In this document: piece after piece, positions 17,604-25,006 of the stretch
Position numbering within the stretch: the stretch's first letter is position 1
How the letters are laid out: each line of letters starts with the position of its first letter
Source of the DNA: REEP01 sp964517265
GTDB lineage: Bacteria > Pseudomonadota > Alphaproteobacteria > Rhodospirillales > Defluviicoccaceae
Assembly (NCBI GenBank): GCA_964517265.1
Contig: CAZFBS010000027.1
Coordinates: 1-42,217, forward strand
Direction of reading: 5' to 3'
Length of the DNA stretch: 42,217 nucleotides
The notes under the pieces: generated by a model
Database searches by the model: none
Seen by the model: only the letters and a program-made list of their open reading frames with translations
What the model was told of the DNA's origin: nothing
Made by a program: the position numbers and the translations under genes

Positions 17604-17882
17604 GTGTTGCTTTCACGCTACAGTCGTGCAGCGATAAGGGCGTCTCGCGTCGCAAAGCCGAGAGGGGTGCGCCGTCCATGTCACCGCCACCAAGCTACGG
17701 AGACAGTTGACGAACTGCCGTATTTTGCTGAAGCGAACGTGCATACGAATTATACACGTGCCGTCTTACCTACCGGCGACGCTCTTGACTCTGATGCCGT
17801 TTGCGTCCAATTCGCAAGCCGAAGACCGGGATGCCCCACACATCCCGGTCCTCTATTTGAACCAATGATCGACAGACAATAG
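17604..17882 (+). CDS. possible small protein, 92 aa, unrecognised
   Basis: The GTG at 17604 has AAGGAGA 7 bases upstream, one of the best ribosome binding sites in the window. The product is basic at the N-terminus, shows no membrane segment or signal, and I recognise no domain. Against it: a perfect 10-bp hairpin lies within the last third of the frame, and codon use does not look strongly coding. With the next small ORF it would form a two-gene unit divergent from the LuxR-type regulator. Treat as a candidate only. Confidence 0.3.
   Translation: MLLSRYSRAAIRASRVAKPRGVRRPCHRHQATETVDELPYFAEANVHTNYTRAVLPTGDALDSDAVCVQFASRRPGCPTHPGPLFEPMIDRQ
17824..17850 (+). terminator. perfect 10-bp hairpin, terminator-like or mRNA structure
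   Basis: GACCGGGATG (17824-17833) and CATCCCGGTC (17841-17850) enclose a 7-base loop and are followed by CTCTATTTG. The tail is only weakly T-rich. It could end a short RNA begun near 17.5 kb, or act between the two small ORFs. Confidence 0.5.
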
Positions 17883-17899
17883 CGAAAGGAGAGTCGAAA

Positions 17900-18088
17900 T
17901 TGGCAATCATCAGTTATAGCACTGACTCGGATGGTGTCGACCCGATTTTTTATCCTGTCGTCCCGGATTCTTTTATGCACCGGGGGCAGGATCGGGTCAC
18001 AGCGCCCATTCCCCACCAGCGGTTGGCGGATTGGCCGGAACAGATTGATCGTCCTTTGGTCTCCCCACGTGACCGATGGAGCTTCTAA
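17900..18088 (+). CDS. possible small protein, 62 aa, unrecognised
   Basis: Starts with TTG at 17900, preceded by AAAGGAGAG at ~8-base spacing and located 17 bases after the previous small ORF. The product (beginning MAIISYSTDSDGVDP) is soluble and acidic early, with many Pro and Arg later. No domain is recognised. The ribosome binding site is the main support; a TTG start lowers confidence. Confidence 0.35.
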   Translation: MAIISYSTDSDGVDPIFYPVVPDSFMHRGQDRVTAPIPHQRLADWPEQIDRPLVSPRDRWSF

Positions 18089-18360
18089 TCTGTCGTGATA
18101 TCTGCGGCTGCTGCATGTGAAGGAAGCGGACCGCTGCGGGCAAAAGTGCCGCTCCGCCAACCGGCGGATGCCGGTCACGCCGGTGACCGGGTCGGTGGCG
18201 GGGCGGTTTTGTCGCTCTTTTCATTCTTGTTGAAATCGTCGTCGTTGAGATCGCCCAGCGGCCTGAGCCTTGCTGTTCCGGCACCGGGCCGATCGGCACC
18301 GCCGGGGAGGACAAACCTCAAGATGCCCCGGCCTTGCTGTGTCCCGAGGGCTTCTTAGCT

Positions 18361-19275
18361 GTGAAGAGCCCGCGAGCATTCCGCAGACTTCTCACTACGG
18401 CTGCCGCAACGGTTTCGGCGATCGCCTCCCTCGCAGCATGCACTCCGGCGGCGTTGCTGAATGGATTGGTGCCGAGCGAAGGCTACGGGGTGGTCAAAGA
18501 CGTTGCCTATGGTGGCGATGACCGTCAGCGACTGGATCTCTACGTTCCTGAAGAAATCGCGTCTCCGGCGCCCATCCTCGTTTTCTTCTATGGCGGCAGT
18601 TGGAAGAGCGGAGAGCGCAGCTACTATCGCTTTGTTGGGGAGGCTTTCGCGGCACGTGGGTACCTTGTCGTCATCCCGGACTACCGACTTTACCCCGCGG
18701 CTCGGTTCCCGGTGTTTGTCGAGGATGGCGCGCAGGCGCTGAAGTGGGTCGCGCGGAACGCCACCAGCTTCGGCGGCGATCCCGACCGGATTATTCTGGC
18801 CGGTCATTCGGCAGGAGCCCATCTGGCTGCGTTGCTGTTGTTCGATCAGCGATACCTGAGCGCCGTTGCCTTCGAGCGCCAGCGAATCCTTGGTCTCGTC
18901 GGTTTGGCCGGACCTTACGCGTTCAATCCGCTTGCCTATGGCGGAACGCGATCGGTGTTTGCGACGGTTGATTATCCGGATCAGGCGAGGCCGATCGCCT
19001 TCGTTGACGGCAGCGAGCCGCCGGTGCTGCTGATGCATGGCGAAAAAGATAGCACCGTGGAACTGGTCAACGCTTACAAACTCGCGCGGCGGATCCGAGA
19101 GGCAGGCGGCGAGGCTCGTGTCCTTACATATCCGCAACGGACCCATATCGGTCTGATCCTCTCGCTCGCCGCGCCGTTCCGCGGTCGAGATTCCGTCCAC
19201 GCCGACATGCTTATCTTCATGGATCAGTTGTCCTCCCATCCCGCCCGATTGGATGCTGCGGCCGCTGAGGGCTGA
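18361..19275 (+). CDS. alpha/beta-hydrolase lipoprotein, carboxylesterase-like
   Basis: 304 aa from the GTG at 18361 (an in-frame TTG lies at 18334). The N-terminus is a lipoprotein signal: basic residues, a hydrophobic stretch, then the lipobox LAAC with Cys27, so the enzyme should be tethered to a membrane facing the periplasm. The oxyanion motif is YGGSW (77-81). The nucleophile is Ser150 in GHSAG, and Asp230 (HGEKD) and His262 complete a triad. This pattern fits the BD-FAE/esterase-lipase group, which hydrolyses small esters. The substrate is unknown. It lies just upstream of the sigma factor promoter but is probably a separate unit. Confidence 0.83.
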   Translation: MKSPRAFRRLLTTAAATVSAIASLAACTPAALLNGLVPSEGYGVVKDVAYGGDDRQRLDLYVPEEIASPAPILVFFYGGSWKSGERSYYRFVGEAFAARGYLVVIPDYRLYPAARFPVFVEDGAQALKWVARNATSFGGDPDRIILAGHSAGAHLAALLLFDQRYLSAVAFERQRILGLVGLAGPYAFNPLAYGGTRSVFATVDYPDQARPIAFVDGSEPPVLLMHGEKDSTVELVNAYKLARRIREAGGEARVLTYPQRTHIGLILSLAAPFRGRDSVHADMLIFMDQLSSHPARLDAAAAEG

Positions 19276-19357
19276 TCCTCTCGCTCACGCCGATCCCGTC
19301 ACGTCTTTGCTTCGTCTGCTGGCGATCGTGCCCGTTCCCCAGGCACCCGCCGCTAAT

Positions 19358-19381
19358 GATCACCGGTGAGTCCCGGTGATC
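19358..19381. promoter_or_regulatory. 9-bp inverted repeat overlapping the -35 box
   Basis: GATCACCGG (19358-19366) and CCGGTGATC (19373-19381) are exact reverse complements with a 6-base spacer. The right arm includes the first five bases of the TGATCC -35 element of the sigma operon promoter. A protein bound here would compete with the sigma factor. A terminator for the preceding gene is less likely because no T-tract follows. Confidence 0.5.
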
Positions 19382-19402
19382 CATGACGCAGAAAAATGCG
19401 TA
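19377..19402 (+). promoter_or_regulatory. ECF11 (sigma-E/ChrR-type) promoter of the sigma-chrR operon
   Basis: TGATCC at 19377-19382, a 16-base spacer and CGTA at 19399-19402. This is the TGATCC/CGTA form I recall for autoregulated RpoE-ChrR operons. It places transcription start near 19.41 kb, which rules out the earliest in-frame ATG (19376) as the sigma factor start. Confidence 0.8.
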
Positions 19403-19486
19403 GAGGTCGGCATGCGATGTAACGTGAGACTGGACATGGCAACAGCATTTGTCATTAGTGAGTTTTCGCACGCTGGCGGATGGGCG

Positions 19487-20086
19487 ATGCCGATCGGCAT
19501 GATGTCGTCCACGCGCTCGGAGGTGGAGCCTCGCTTGGACAACGACCGGCTTTGCACACTGATCGAGGCGGTGGCGATGTATCGCGACCGTGCGGCATTT
19601 GCAGAGTTGTTCTCGTACTTCGCGCCGCGTCTGAAGGCATTCGGTGTGCGGCAGGGATCCAACTTGGCAGCAGCAGAGGAACTTGCCCAGGAAGCGATGC
19701 TTGCTGTGTGGCGAAGGGCCGACACGTTCGATCGCCAGCGCGCAACGGCCTCAACCTGGATATTTACCATCGTCCGCAACAAGCGCATCGACATGTTCCG
19801 CCGCGAGCATCGACCGGAAGTCACTCTCGATGAAGCAGCCGAATTGCCTTCGGAAAACGAATCAGCAGACAATACGTTCGGATTGGCACAGGCCAGTAAG
19901 GTTGTCCGGCAGGCTCTGATGCACTTGCCGAAAGATCAGGTGGAAGTGCTTCACAAGGCGTTTTTCGAGGACAAGTCGCACAGTGCCATTGCCGAGGAAC
20001 TCAAGCTACCTTTGGGAACCGTCAAGTCGCGCATTCGTTTAGGACTTGCGCGACTGCGCAGTGCTGTACCGGAGGATCAGTTATGA
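19487..20086 (+). CDS. rpoE: ECF sigma factor, RpoE/SigK-like (ECF11)
   Basis: Sigma region 2 is seen as LAQEAMLAVWRRADTFDR...WIFTIVRNKRIDMFRRE, and region 4 as LPKDQVEVLHKAFFEDKSH followed by GTVKSRIRLGLARLR. With an adjacent ChrR-type anti-sigma this is the group that drives the singlet-oxygen response in Rhodobacter. The frame is open from 19376, but the promoter at 19377-19402 excludes that ATG. In-frame ATGs at 19436, 19487, 19499 and 19502 remain; 19487 gives 199 aa and a GGCGGA nearby. Family length is about 170-200 aa. The stop overlaps chrR by ATGA, so sigma and anti-sigma are translationally coupled. Confidence 0.9.
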   Translation: MPIGMMSSTRSEVEPRLDNDRLCTLIEAVAMYRDRAAFAELFSYFAPRLKAFGVRQGSNLAAAEELAQEAMLAVWRRADTFDRQRATASTWIFTIVRNKRIDMFRREHRPEVTLDEAAELPSENESADNTFGLAQASKVVRQALMHLPKDQVEVLHKAFFEDKSHSAIAEELKLPLGTVKSRIRLGLARLRSAVPEDQL

Positions 20087-20796
20087 TCCACCATCATCCC
20101 CCATTCGAGTTGTTGTTCGACTACGCAGCAGGCACCTTGCCGGAACCTGCCGCCCTGGTGATTGCCGTACATGCCGAGATGTGCGGCAATTGTCGGCAAG
20201 AAATTGCCGGCATTGAAACCATTGCCGGCGAGATGCTCGCACAGATCGAGCCTGTGGAGATGAGCACTTGCGCTTTGGAAGCGGCAATGGCACGTCTCGA
20301 CGAGCCGGAGAGCGCTCTCTCGCCTTCTGCGGCTGCCCGCCACACCGCTCGTGTGGCAAGGACCTCACCGGTTCCTAAGACAGAGAAGGTAGCGCCGTCA
20401 GATCCGCTTGTGGATCGGATCCCCGCCGCCCTTCGGCTCTATCTAGGCGAGAATCTGACCCGTCTGGCATGGCGCCGGGTGGGTGGAATGTTCGAAGAGA
20501 TCAAGCTGCCGACCAGCGTCAAAGGCTTTAAGGCGTCGATGATGCGCCTGAAGCCCGGCAGCGTCATGCCGGTGCACACCCACCGAGGCCGTGAATACAC
20601 GCTGGTTCTCGCCGGGGGCTACCGCGACAACGGCTCGGAGTATGGGCCTGGGGACTTCTCGTTGAAAGACGCTTCGGACGTGCACCGCCCGATCGTTGAC
20701 GACGATGAGGAGTGCATCTGCCTCGCGGTCCTTGACGCGCCGTTGAAGTTGACCGGCATGATGGGCCGACTGGTCAACCCGTTTCTCCGGATGTGA
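20083..20796 (+). CDS. chrR: ChrR-type zinc anti-sigma factor
   Basis: 237 aa in two domains. The N-terminal anti-sigma domain has the zinc ligands His5 (in HHH at 3-5), His30, Cys34 and Cys37 (HAEMCGNC). The C-terminal cupin (about 115-225) has His165, His167, Glu171 and His201. The 36-residue distance from the first cupin His to the last equals that in Rhodobacter sphaeroides ChrR, and the N-terminal ligands are offset by only one position. It holds its sigma factor inactive in the cytoplasm until singlet oxygen or an organic peroxide signal triggers its loss. The linker (75-110) is Ala/Pro/Ser-rich. Nothing essential is missing. Confidence 0.95.
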   Translation: MIHHHPPFELLFDYAAGTLPEPAALVIAVHAEMCGNCRQEIAGIETIAGEMLAQIEPVEMSTCALEAAMARLDEPESALSPSAAARHTARVARTSPVPKTEKVAPSDPLVDRIPAALRLYLGENLTRLAWRRVGGMFEEIKLPTSVKGFKASMMRLKPGSVMPVHTHRGREYTLVLAGGYRDNGSEYGPGDFSLKDASDVHRPIVDDDEECICLAVLDAPLKLTGMMGRLVNPFLRM

Positions 20797-20869
20797 CGGA
20801 TTGATCTTACGAGAAGACATCGTGCGCGGATGAGCGCCCAACTCGTGGTTTGTCTTGAGGGAAAAAACG

Positions 20870-21634
20870 ATGACCGGCATTGGACCACCCGCGACCGACA
20901 TTTTGTTTCGTTGCCGGCGCCTCTTTACTGTCGGAGCCATTGTGGCAATCCTTATCGGGCTTGTCACTATGGTACAGACTGCCTCGGCGTCGATTGCCGG
21001 GTCCCGGTGCCCATCGGAAAGCCGCGATCCTCTCGCCCTGTATGGTGATCAGGTGCGCTTTCAGGTGATGCGTAATGGGGCGCCGATCGGTCATCACGAA
21101 GTGAGGTTTCGCGGCGGCCGCGGTGAAGTGATCGCGGACTCCCGCTTTCAAGTCGAGGTCAAGCTGCTTTTCTTTACGGCATACCGTTATGAGTACCGCT
21201 CCCAGGATGTATGGCGGGATGGGTGTATGGTGGCGTTGCGTGCAGAGACCAATGACAATGGCAGGCGGAGCCGGATCGAGGCTGAGCTTGAGGGCGGCGC
21301 CCTTCGGATCACGAGCGAGGCCGGCTCCAAGAGGGTTGAGCCCGGAATTTTTCCCACTACCCACTGGAACTCAGACGTGATTGGCGCCAACCGGGTCCTG
21401 AACACGATCACCGGCATGGTCGCGACGGTCGACATCGTGGCGATGGGTGAGGAGCGTGTGGGGGTAGAGAATCGAGCGGTAATGGCGCAGCGCTACCGCT
21501 ACACGGGCGAGATCGAGGCGGATGTCTGGTATGACGCGGAGGGACGCTGGGTCAAGATGCGGTTCAACGCCGAAGATGGCTCGACGATAGAGTATGTCTG
21601 CGAGCAGTGCGCGGGCGGGACCGACAGCGGATGA
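20870..21634 (+). CDS. exported protein, DUF6134-like
   Basis: 254 aa from the ATG at 20870, which has GAGGGA 8 bases upstream; a GTG at 20855 is in frame but lacks such a site. A long signal peptide or anchor (hydrophobic ~18-38, ending TASAS) points to export. The mature part alternates short beta-strand-like stretches (VRFQVMRNGAPIGHHEVRFR, FFTAYRYEYRSQDVW) and ends with a CEQC pair. I match it to DUF6134 from memory, with no known biochemical role. It lies 73 bases after chrR and overlaps the following SDR gene by ATGA, so it is probably part of the sigma-E operon and could bind or sense an envelope lipid. Confidence 0.65.
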   Translation: MTGIGPPATDILFRCRRLFTVGAIVAILIGLVTMVQTASASIAGSRCPSESRDPLALYGDQVRFQVMRNGAPIGHHEVRFRGGRGEVIADSRFQVEVKLLFFTAYRYEYRSQDVWRDGCMVALRAETNDNGRRSRIEAELEGGALRITSEAGSKRVEPGIFPTTHWNSDVIGANRVLNTITGMVATVDIVAMGEERVGVENRAVMAQRYRYTGEIEADVWYDAEGRWVKMRFNAEDGSTIEYVCEQCAGGTDSG

Positions 21635-22386
21635 GGCACACGGCTTGGGTGACCGGTGCGGGTAAGGGTCTTGGCCGCTCTGTCGTAAAATCCATGCTTG
21701 CCCGCGGCTGGACGGTGGCCGTCAGTGCCCGCAGCGAGAGCGATCTTCTTACGCTGGCGGCCGAGGCGGGAGCTAAGGCCGCGTCCGTCATCCCGTTTCC
21801 TCTCGACGTCACCGACGAGCGGGCCGTAATGAAAACGGCGGCGGCGATTGAGGAGCGGATCGGACCGCTCGACCTCGTCATCCTTAACGCCGGCACCCAC
21901 CAGCCGGTGAATGCGCGGGAACTCACGGTGGCGCCGTTCCGTAAATTGTTCGAGACCAACGTGATGGGCGTGGTTCACGGCCTTGCCGCCATGCTGCCGA
22001 GGATGATCGCGCGGCGCGGCGGGCACATTGTTGTCGTTTCTTCGGTTGCCGGCTATCGCGGCCTGCCGACGGCGTCGGCCTACGGCGCGACCAAGGCGGC
22101 GCTCACCAACATGTGTGAAGCGCTGAAACCTCAATTGGATCGTGAAGGAGTCCGGATCACCGTGGTCACCCCCGGATTCATCCGAACTCCGCTCACCGAT
22201 CAGAATCCTTTCAAGATGCCGTTTCTGATGGAGCCGGATGCCGCTGCCGAGCGCCTTGTTCGCGGGCTCGACAGCGGCCGCTTCGAGATCACTTTCCCCC
22301 GTCGCTTCACTTGGCTCTTGAAGGTGCTGCGGTGCCTGCCTTACGCTCTCTATTTCCCGCTGGTCCGGAACCTCGAAAAAGGCTGA
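21631..22386 (+). CDS. short-chain dehydrogenase/reductase, classical
   Basis: 251 aa. The nucleotide-binding TGAGKGLG motif is near residues 7-14, NAG in the middle, and the active site is Ser in VVSSVAGY with YGATK further on. The C-terminal extension (RFEITFPRRFTWLLKVLRCLPYALYFPLV) is hydrophobic and may contact membrane lipids. The substrate is unknown; position in the sigma-E operon suggests an oxidised lipid or aldehyde. The ATG at 21631 overlaps the previous stop, so it is preferred over an ATG-like start at 21607. Confidence 0.85.
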   Translation: MRHTAWVTGAGKGLGRSVVKSMLARGWTVAVSARSESDLLTLAAEAGAKAASVIPFPLDVTDERAVMKTAAAIEERIGPLDLVILNAGTHQPVNARELTVAPFRKLFETNVMGVVHGLAAMLPRMIARRGGHIVVVSSVAGYRGLPTASAYGATKAALTNMCEALKPQLDREGVRITVVTPGFIRTPLTDQNPFKMPFLMEPDAAAERLVRGLDSGRFEITFPRRFTWLLKVLRCLPYALYFPLVRNLEKG

Positions 22387-22419
22387 AGTAGCGTTGATGC
22401 TCAGGGATGCTGTTGCATA

Positions 22420-23499
22420 TCACCCCGCGACGGCTTTCAGGTCGCGCAGGACGCGTTTGAACGCCTGCTGATAGGCGTCGTGGTCCTTCGACTTGCGGAA
22501 ATCGCCGATGTTCCGCTGATCGCGGAGCTTCACCGCCCATGGCTCGTCGGTCTTCATCACGGTGTCGTCTATCCTGACGGGAAACAGCACGAGCTTGTTG
22601 CGGCGGCGCTCCTCGGCGAAGGCCTTCGTCACCTCATCCTCAACCCAGTCGCTGGCGATCGCGCGCTTCGAGAGGATCAGCAGCACCTTGTCCCGAAGCC
22701 GGATCGCTTCGTCGATTGCGTCCCAGGTCTTCGCGCCGATCGGCAGGTCATGGGGTGCGAACCAGCACCGCACGCCGTTGTTCTGCAGGTCGGCGTGCAA
22801 GCGCTTGGCGAAGGCGTCGTCCTTCGACGAATAACTGATGAAACACGAGTAGTATTGGATCGCGTCTTCGAGCAGCGAAGGCAGATTGTCGATCAGCCGG
22901 TCGGGCAGGCCGCAACCGCGCAGGAAGGGCAACGGTAGACGGCCTGATCGCTGCAGGGTGCGATGGTCGAGGCTGCTTGGCCCCCAGTGGATGCAGGCTT
23001 CTAGGCCCTTTGTATTGCTCAAGTCGACATCCAAGAACACCGTCTCGTACAGCCTCGCCCGGGGAAGATTCGCTCCAGCCAGATTCCCCCCGCGAAAGAT
23101 TGCACTGCCGAGGCTCGCCCCTTCGAGTTTCGCCTCTTCAAGGTTTGTATATCTGAAGCTCGCGTTCTCGAGGCTCACTCCCCTGAGGCTCGCTCCAGCG
23201 AGGTTCGTCCCGTCGAGGTTCACATTATCAAGGTTCGGTCCCGCCGCCGTGGCTACTTGGACAATAGATGTTGGAGGTGCTTCAGGAGGGATCTCTCTGG
23301 CGATATCTGTCCAGCTGTGTTCCCCCAGAACAGTCCTCTTGTTGCCGATGATCGTCCAACTAAGGTGTGGTTCGGGGAGGATTTCCAGACCCAGGTTCGC
23401 CTTGCTGAGGTCCGGAACGATGCTGGGCTGTTCTTTCCGCCAAGCGTTCCAAACCCTCACCCCCGCGCGTAGCCGGGCGAGATGTTCTTCATTGGCCAT
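22420..23499 (-). CDS. pentapeptide-repeat protein with C-terminal TIR domain
   Basis: 359 aa. Residues ~88-163 are about fifteen pentapeptide repeats of the A(N/S)L-x-x type, forming a right-handed beta-helix. Residues ~216-350 are a TIR domain: YSCFISYSSKDDAFAKRL, the BB-loop region RCWFAPHDLPIG, and SDWVEDEV with Glu289 four residues after Trp285, where enzymatic TIR domains carry the catalytic glutamate. Bacterial TIR domains can hydrolyse NAD+ or make cyclic signals in phage defence; a scaffold role is equally possible. The ATG at 23499 has AGGGGAG 7 bases upstream; the frame extends to 23538. It stands 107 bases downstream of the lipid operon on the same strand and looks like an insertion into the conserved cluster. 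Confidence 0.87.
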   Translation of the reverse strand: MANEEHLARLRAGVRVWNAWRKEQPSIVPDLSKANLGLEILPEPHLSWTIIGNKRTVLGEHSWTDIAREIPPEAPPTSIVQVATAAGPNLDNVNLDGTNLAGASLRGVSLENASFRYTNLEEAKLEGASLGSAIFRGGNLAGANLPRARLYETVFLDVDLSNTKGLEACIHWGPSSLDHRTLQRSGRLPLPFLRGCGLPDRLIDNLPSLLEDAIQYYSCFISYSSKDDAFAKRLHADLQNNGVRCWFAPHDLPIGAKTWDAIDEAIRLRDKVLLILSKRAIASDWVEDEVTKAFAEERRRNKLVLFPVRIDDTVMKTDEPWAVKLRDQRNIGDFRKSKDHDAYQQAFKRVLRDLKAVAG

Positions 23500-23606
23500 A
23501 CAGCCGCTCCCCTGCGATGACTTTCCAGCGGCCAGCATAAGCCTCTCCGGGTGGCCAGGAAATCACCCCCTGTCGCGGCTTACCTCCAAGCCGCTCGTAC
23601 GCGCTA

Positions 23607-24992
23607 TCACACGCGTACGGGAAGGCTGCGGGCGGAGCGGCCGGCAAGGCGGCGGCGGATGATGCCCTGGCGGCGGGCGTCGAGCGGGTGTCGCCAGATC
23701 AGCGCAATCGCCCCCACTTTCAGCAGCGTCGGGAACAGCGCGTAGATCATGGCCAGCGCAAGGAGCGTGTGCTCCGCGTTGATGCCCCCCGGATCGAAGC
23801 CGAACAGGTCCAGCAGCGGAAAGGCGATCCCGACGGCACAGGCGAGCGCCAGCTTGGTTGCCATGCTCCACAGGGCAAAGAACACCCCGGCGCGCTGGCG
23901 CCCCGTTCGCAAGACATCGAGATCGACGACGTCCGCCTGCATCGCCGGTGGCAGTGCGAGGTCGGCGCCAAGAGCCATACCGGTGACGATGCAGATGACG
24001 ACAAACAGGGCGATGTCCCCCGGCCCGAGCAGCGGCACCCAAACAAACGCGGCGCAGGCGACGGCCATTGCGATGCACCAAGCCTTGTGCTTGCCCTGGC
24101 GACGGCTGAGCCACAACCACAACGGGATCGCGGCGACACCGGCGAGGAAGTATACCATAATCAGGCCACCACGCGCGACCGGCCCCGCTGCAAGGACGTG
24201 CTGCAGATAGAGGGGAAACAGGACGGCGGGAAACCCGTTGGCAAGGCCGTTGACAAACCACGCCGAGAGCAGGCGCAGGAACGGCCGGTTGGCAGGAATT
24301 TCCATGATGGCATGCCAACGGCTTCCGTTGCTAGCCACCGCTCCGGCCGGTCGTTTGCCCGCGCCGTCATCGGCAGCAATGTTCGGCTCGGGGACTCGCC
24401 ACAACAGAAGTGCGATGGTCGGAGCGCCAATGAGGATGGCCAGCCACGCGACCGCCGCCAGCCCTTCCTCCTCGCTGCCGCCTACGCCCGCAACGAGCGC
24501 GGGCACCGCGCCGGCCGCCAGGATGCCGATGATCATCGCGGCTTCGCGGCCCCCGGTTATCCGAGAGCGCTCGTGATAATCGTCGGATAGTTCCGCGCCC
24601 CAAGCGGTATAAGGCACCGCCACCAGAGTCCAGCCGACATAAAGCACCATCGCCCAGATCAGCAGATACGACGGTCCCACTCCTGTCTCCGGCTGAAACA
24701 GCTGCAACAGCCCGAGGGCGGCAAGCAAGGCACCGACCAGGATCCACGGTCGCCGCCGTCCCCAGCGCGAGCGCCAGCGGTCGCTCAGCACCCCCACCAT
24801 CGGATCGGTCACCACATCCAGCAGGCGCGCCGCCAGCAACGCCGCTCCGGTCGCGCTGAGACCGAGACCGACAGTATCCGCATAGTACGTCGGCAGATAG
24901 ACATAGACAGGAATGGTCGGCATCGCGAGCGCGAAGGCCGGAAACGCATAAAACGCCAGCGTGCTTCGGGACAGTCTCGCCGCAGCGCCCAT
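23607..24992 (-). CDS. MFS transporter, GPH/MelB-like
   Basis: 461 aa with about 12 hydrophobic segments. Near the N-terminus is the GPH-type motif RLLDVVTDPMVGVLSDRWRS followed by GRRRPW, which classes it with Na+/H+-coupled sugar or related symporters (MFS_2). Homologues in this genomic setting are not shown to move sugars, and a role in moving lipid-related molecules is possible. Last gene of the FAD enzyme-DUF1365-CFA-MFS operon; 14 bases separate its start from the CFA gene stop. Confidence 0.85.
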   Translation of the reverse strand: MGAAARLSRSTLAFYAFPAFALAMPTIPVYVYLPTYYADTVGLGLSATGAALLAARLLDVVTDPMVGVLSDRWRSRWGRRRPWILVGALLAALGLLQLFQPETGVGPSYLLIWAMVLYVGWTLVAVPYTAWGAELSDDYHERSRITGGREAAMIIGILAAGAVPALVAGVGGSEEEGLAAVAWLAILIGAPTIALLLWRVPEPNIAADDGAGKRPAGAVASNGSRWHAIMEIPANRPFLRLLSAWFVNGLANGFPAVLFPLYLQHVLAAGPVARGGLIMVYFLAGVAAIPLWLWLSRRQGKHKAWCIAMAVACAAFVWVPLLGPGDIALFVVICIVTGMALGADLALPPAMQADVVDLDVLRTGRQRAGVFFALWSMATKLALACAVGIAFPLLDLFGFDPGGINAEHTLLALAMIYALFPTLLKVGAIALIWRHPLDARRQGIIRRRLAGRSARSLPVRV

Positions 24993-25006
24993 CGGCGGAA
25001 CCGGAA

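Noticed and set aside
20086..20112. TGATCC at the start of chrR as another ECF11 promoter
   Set aside because: The -10 position reads CGAG rather than CGTA and it lies within coding sequence.
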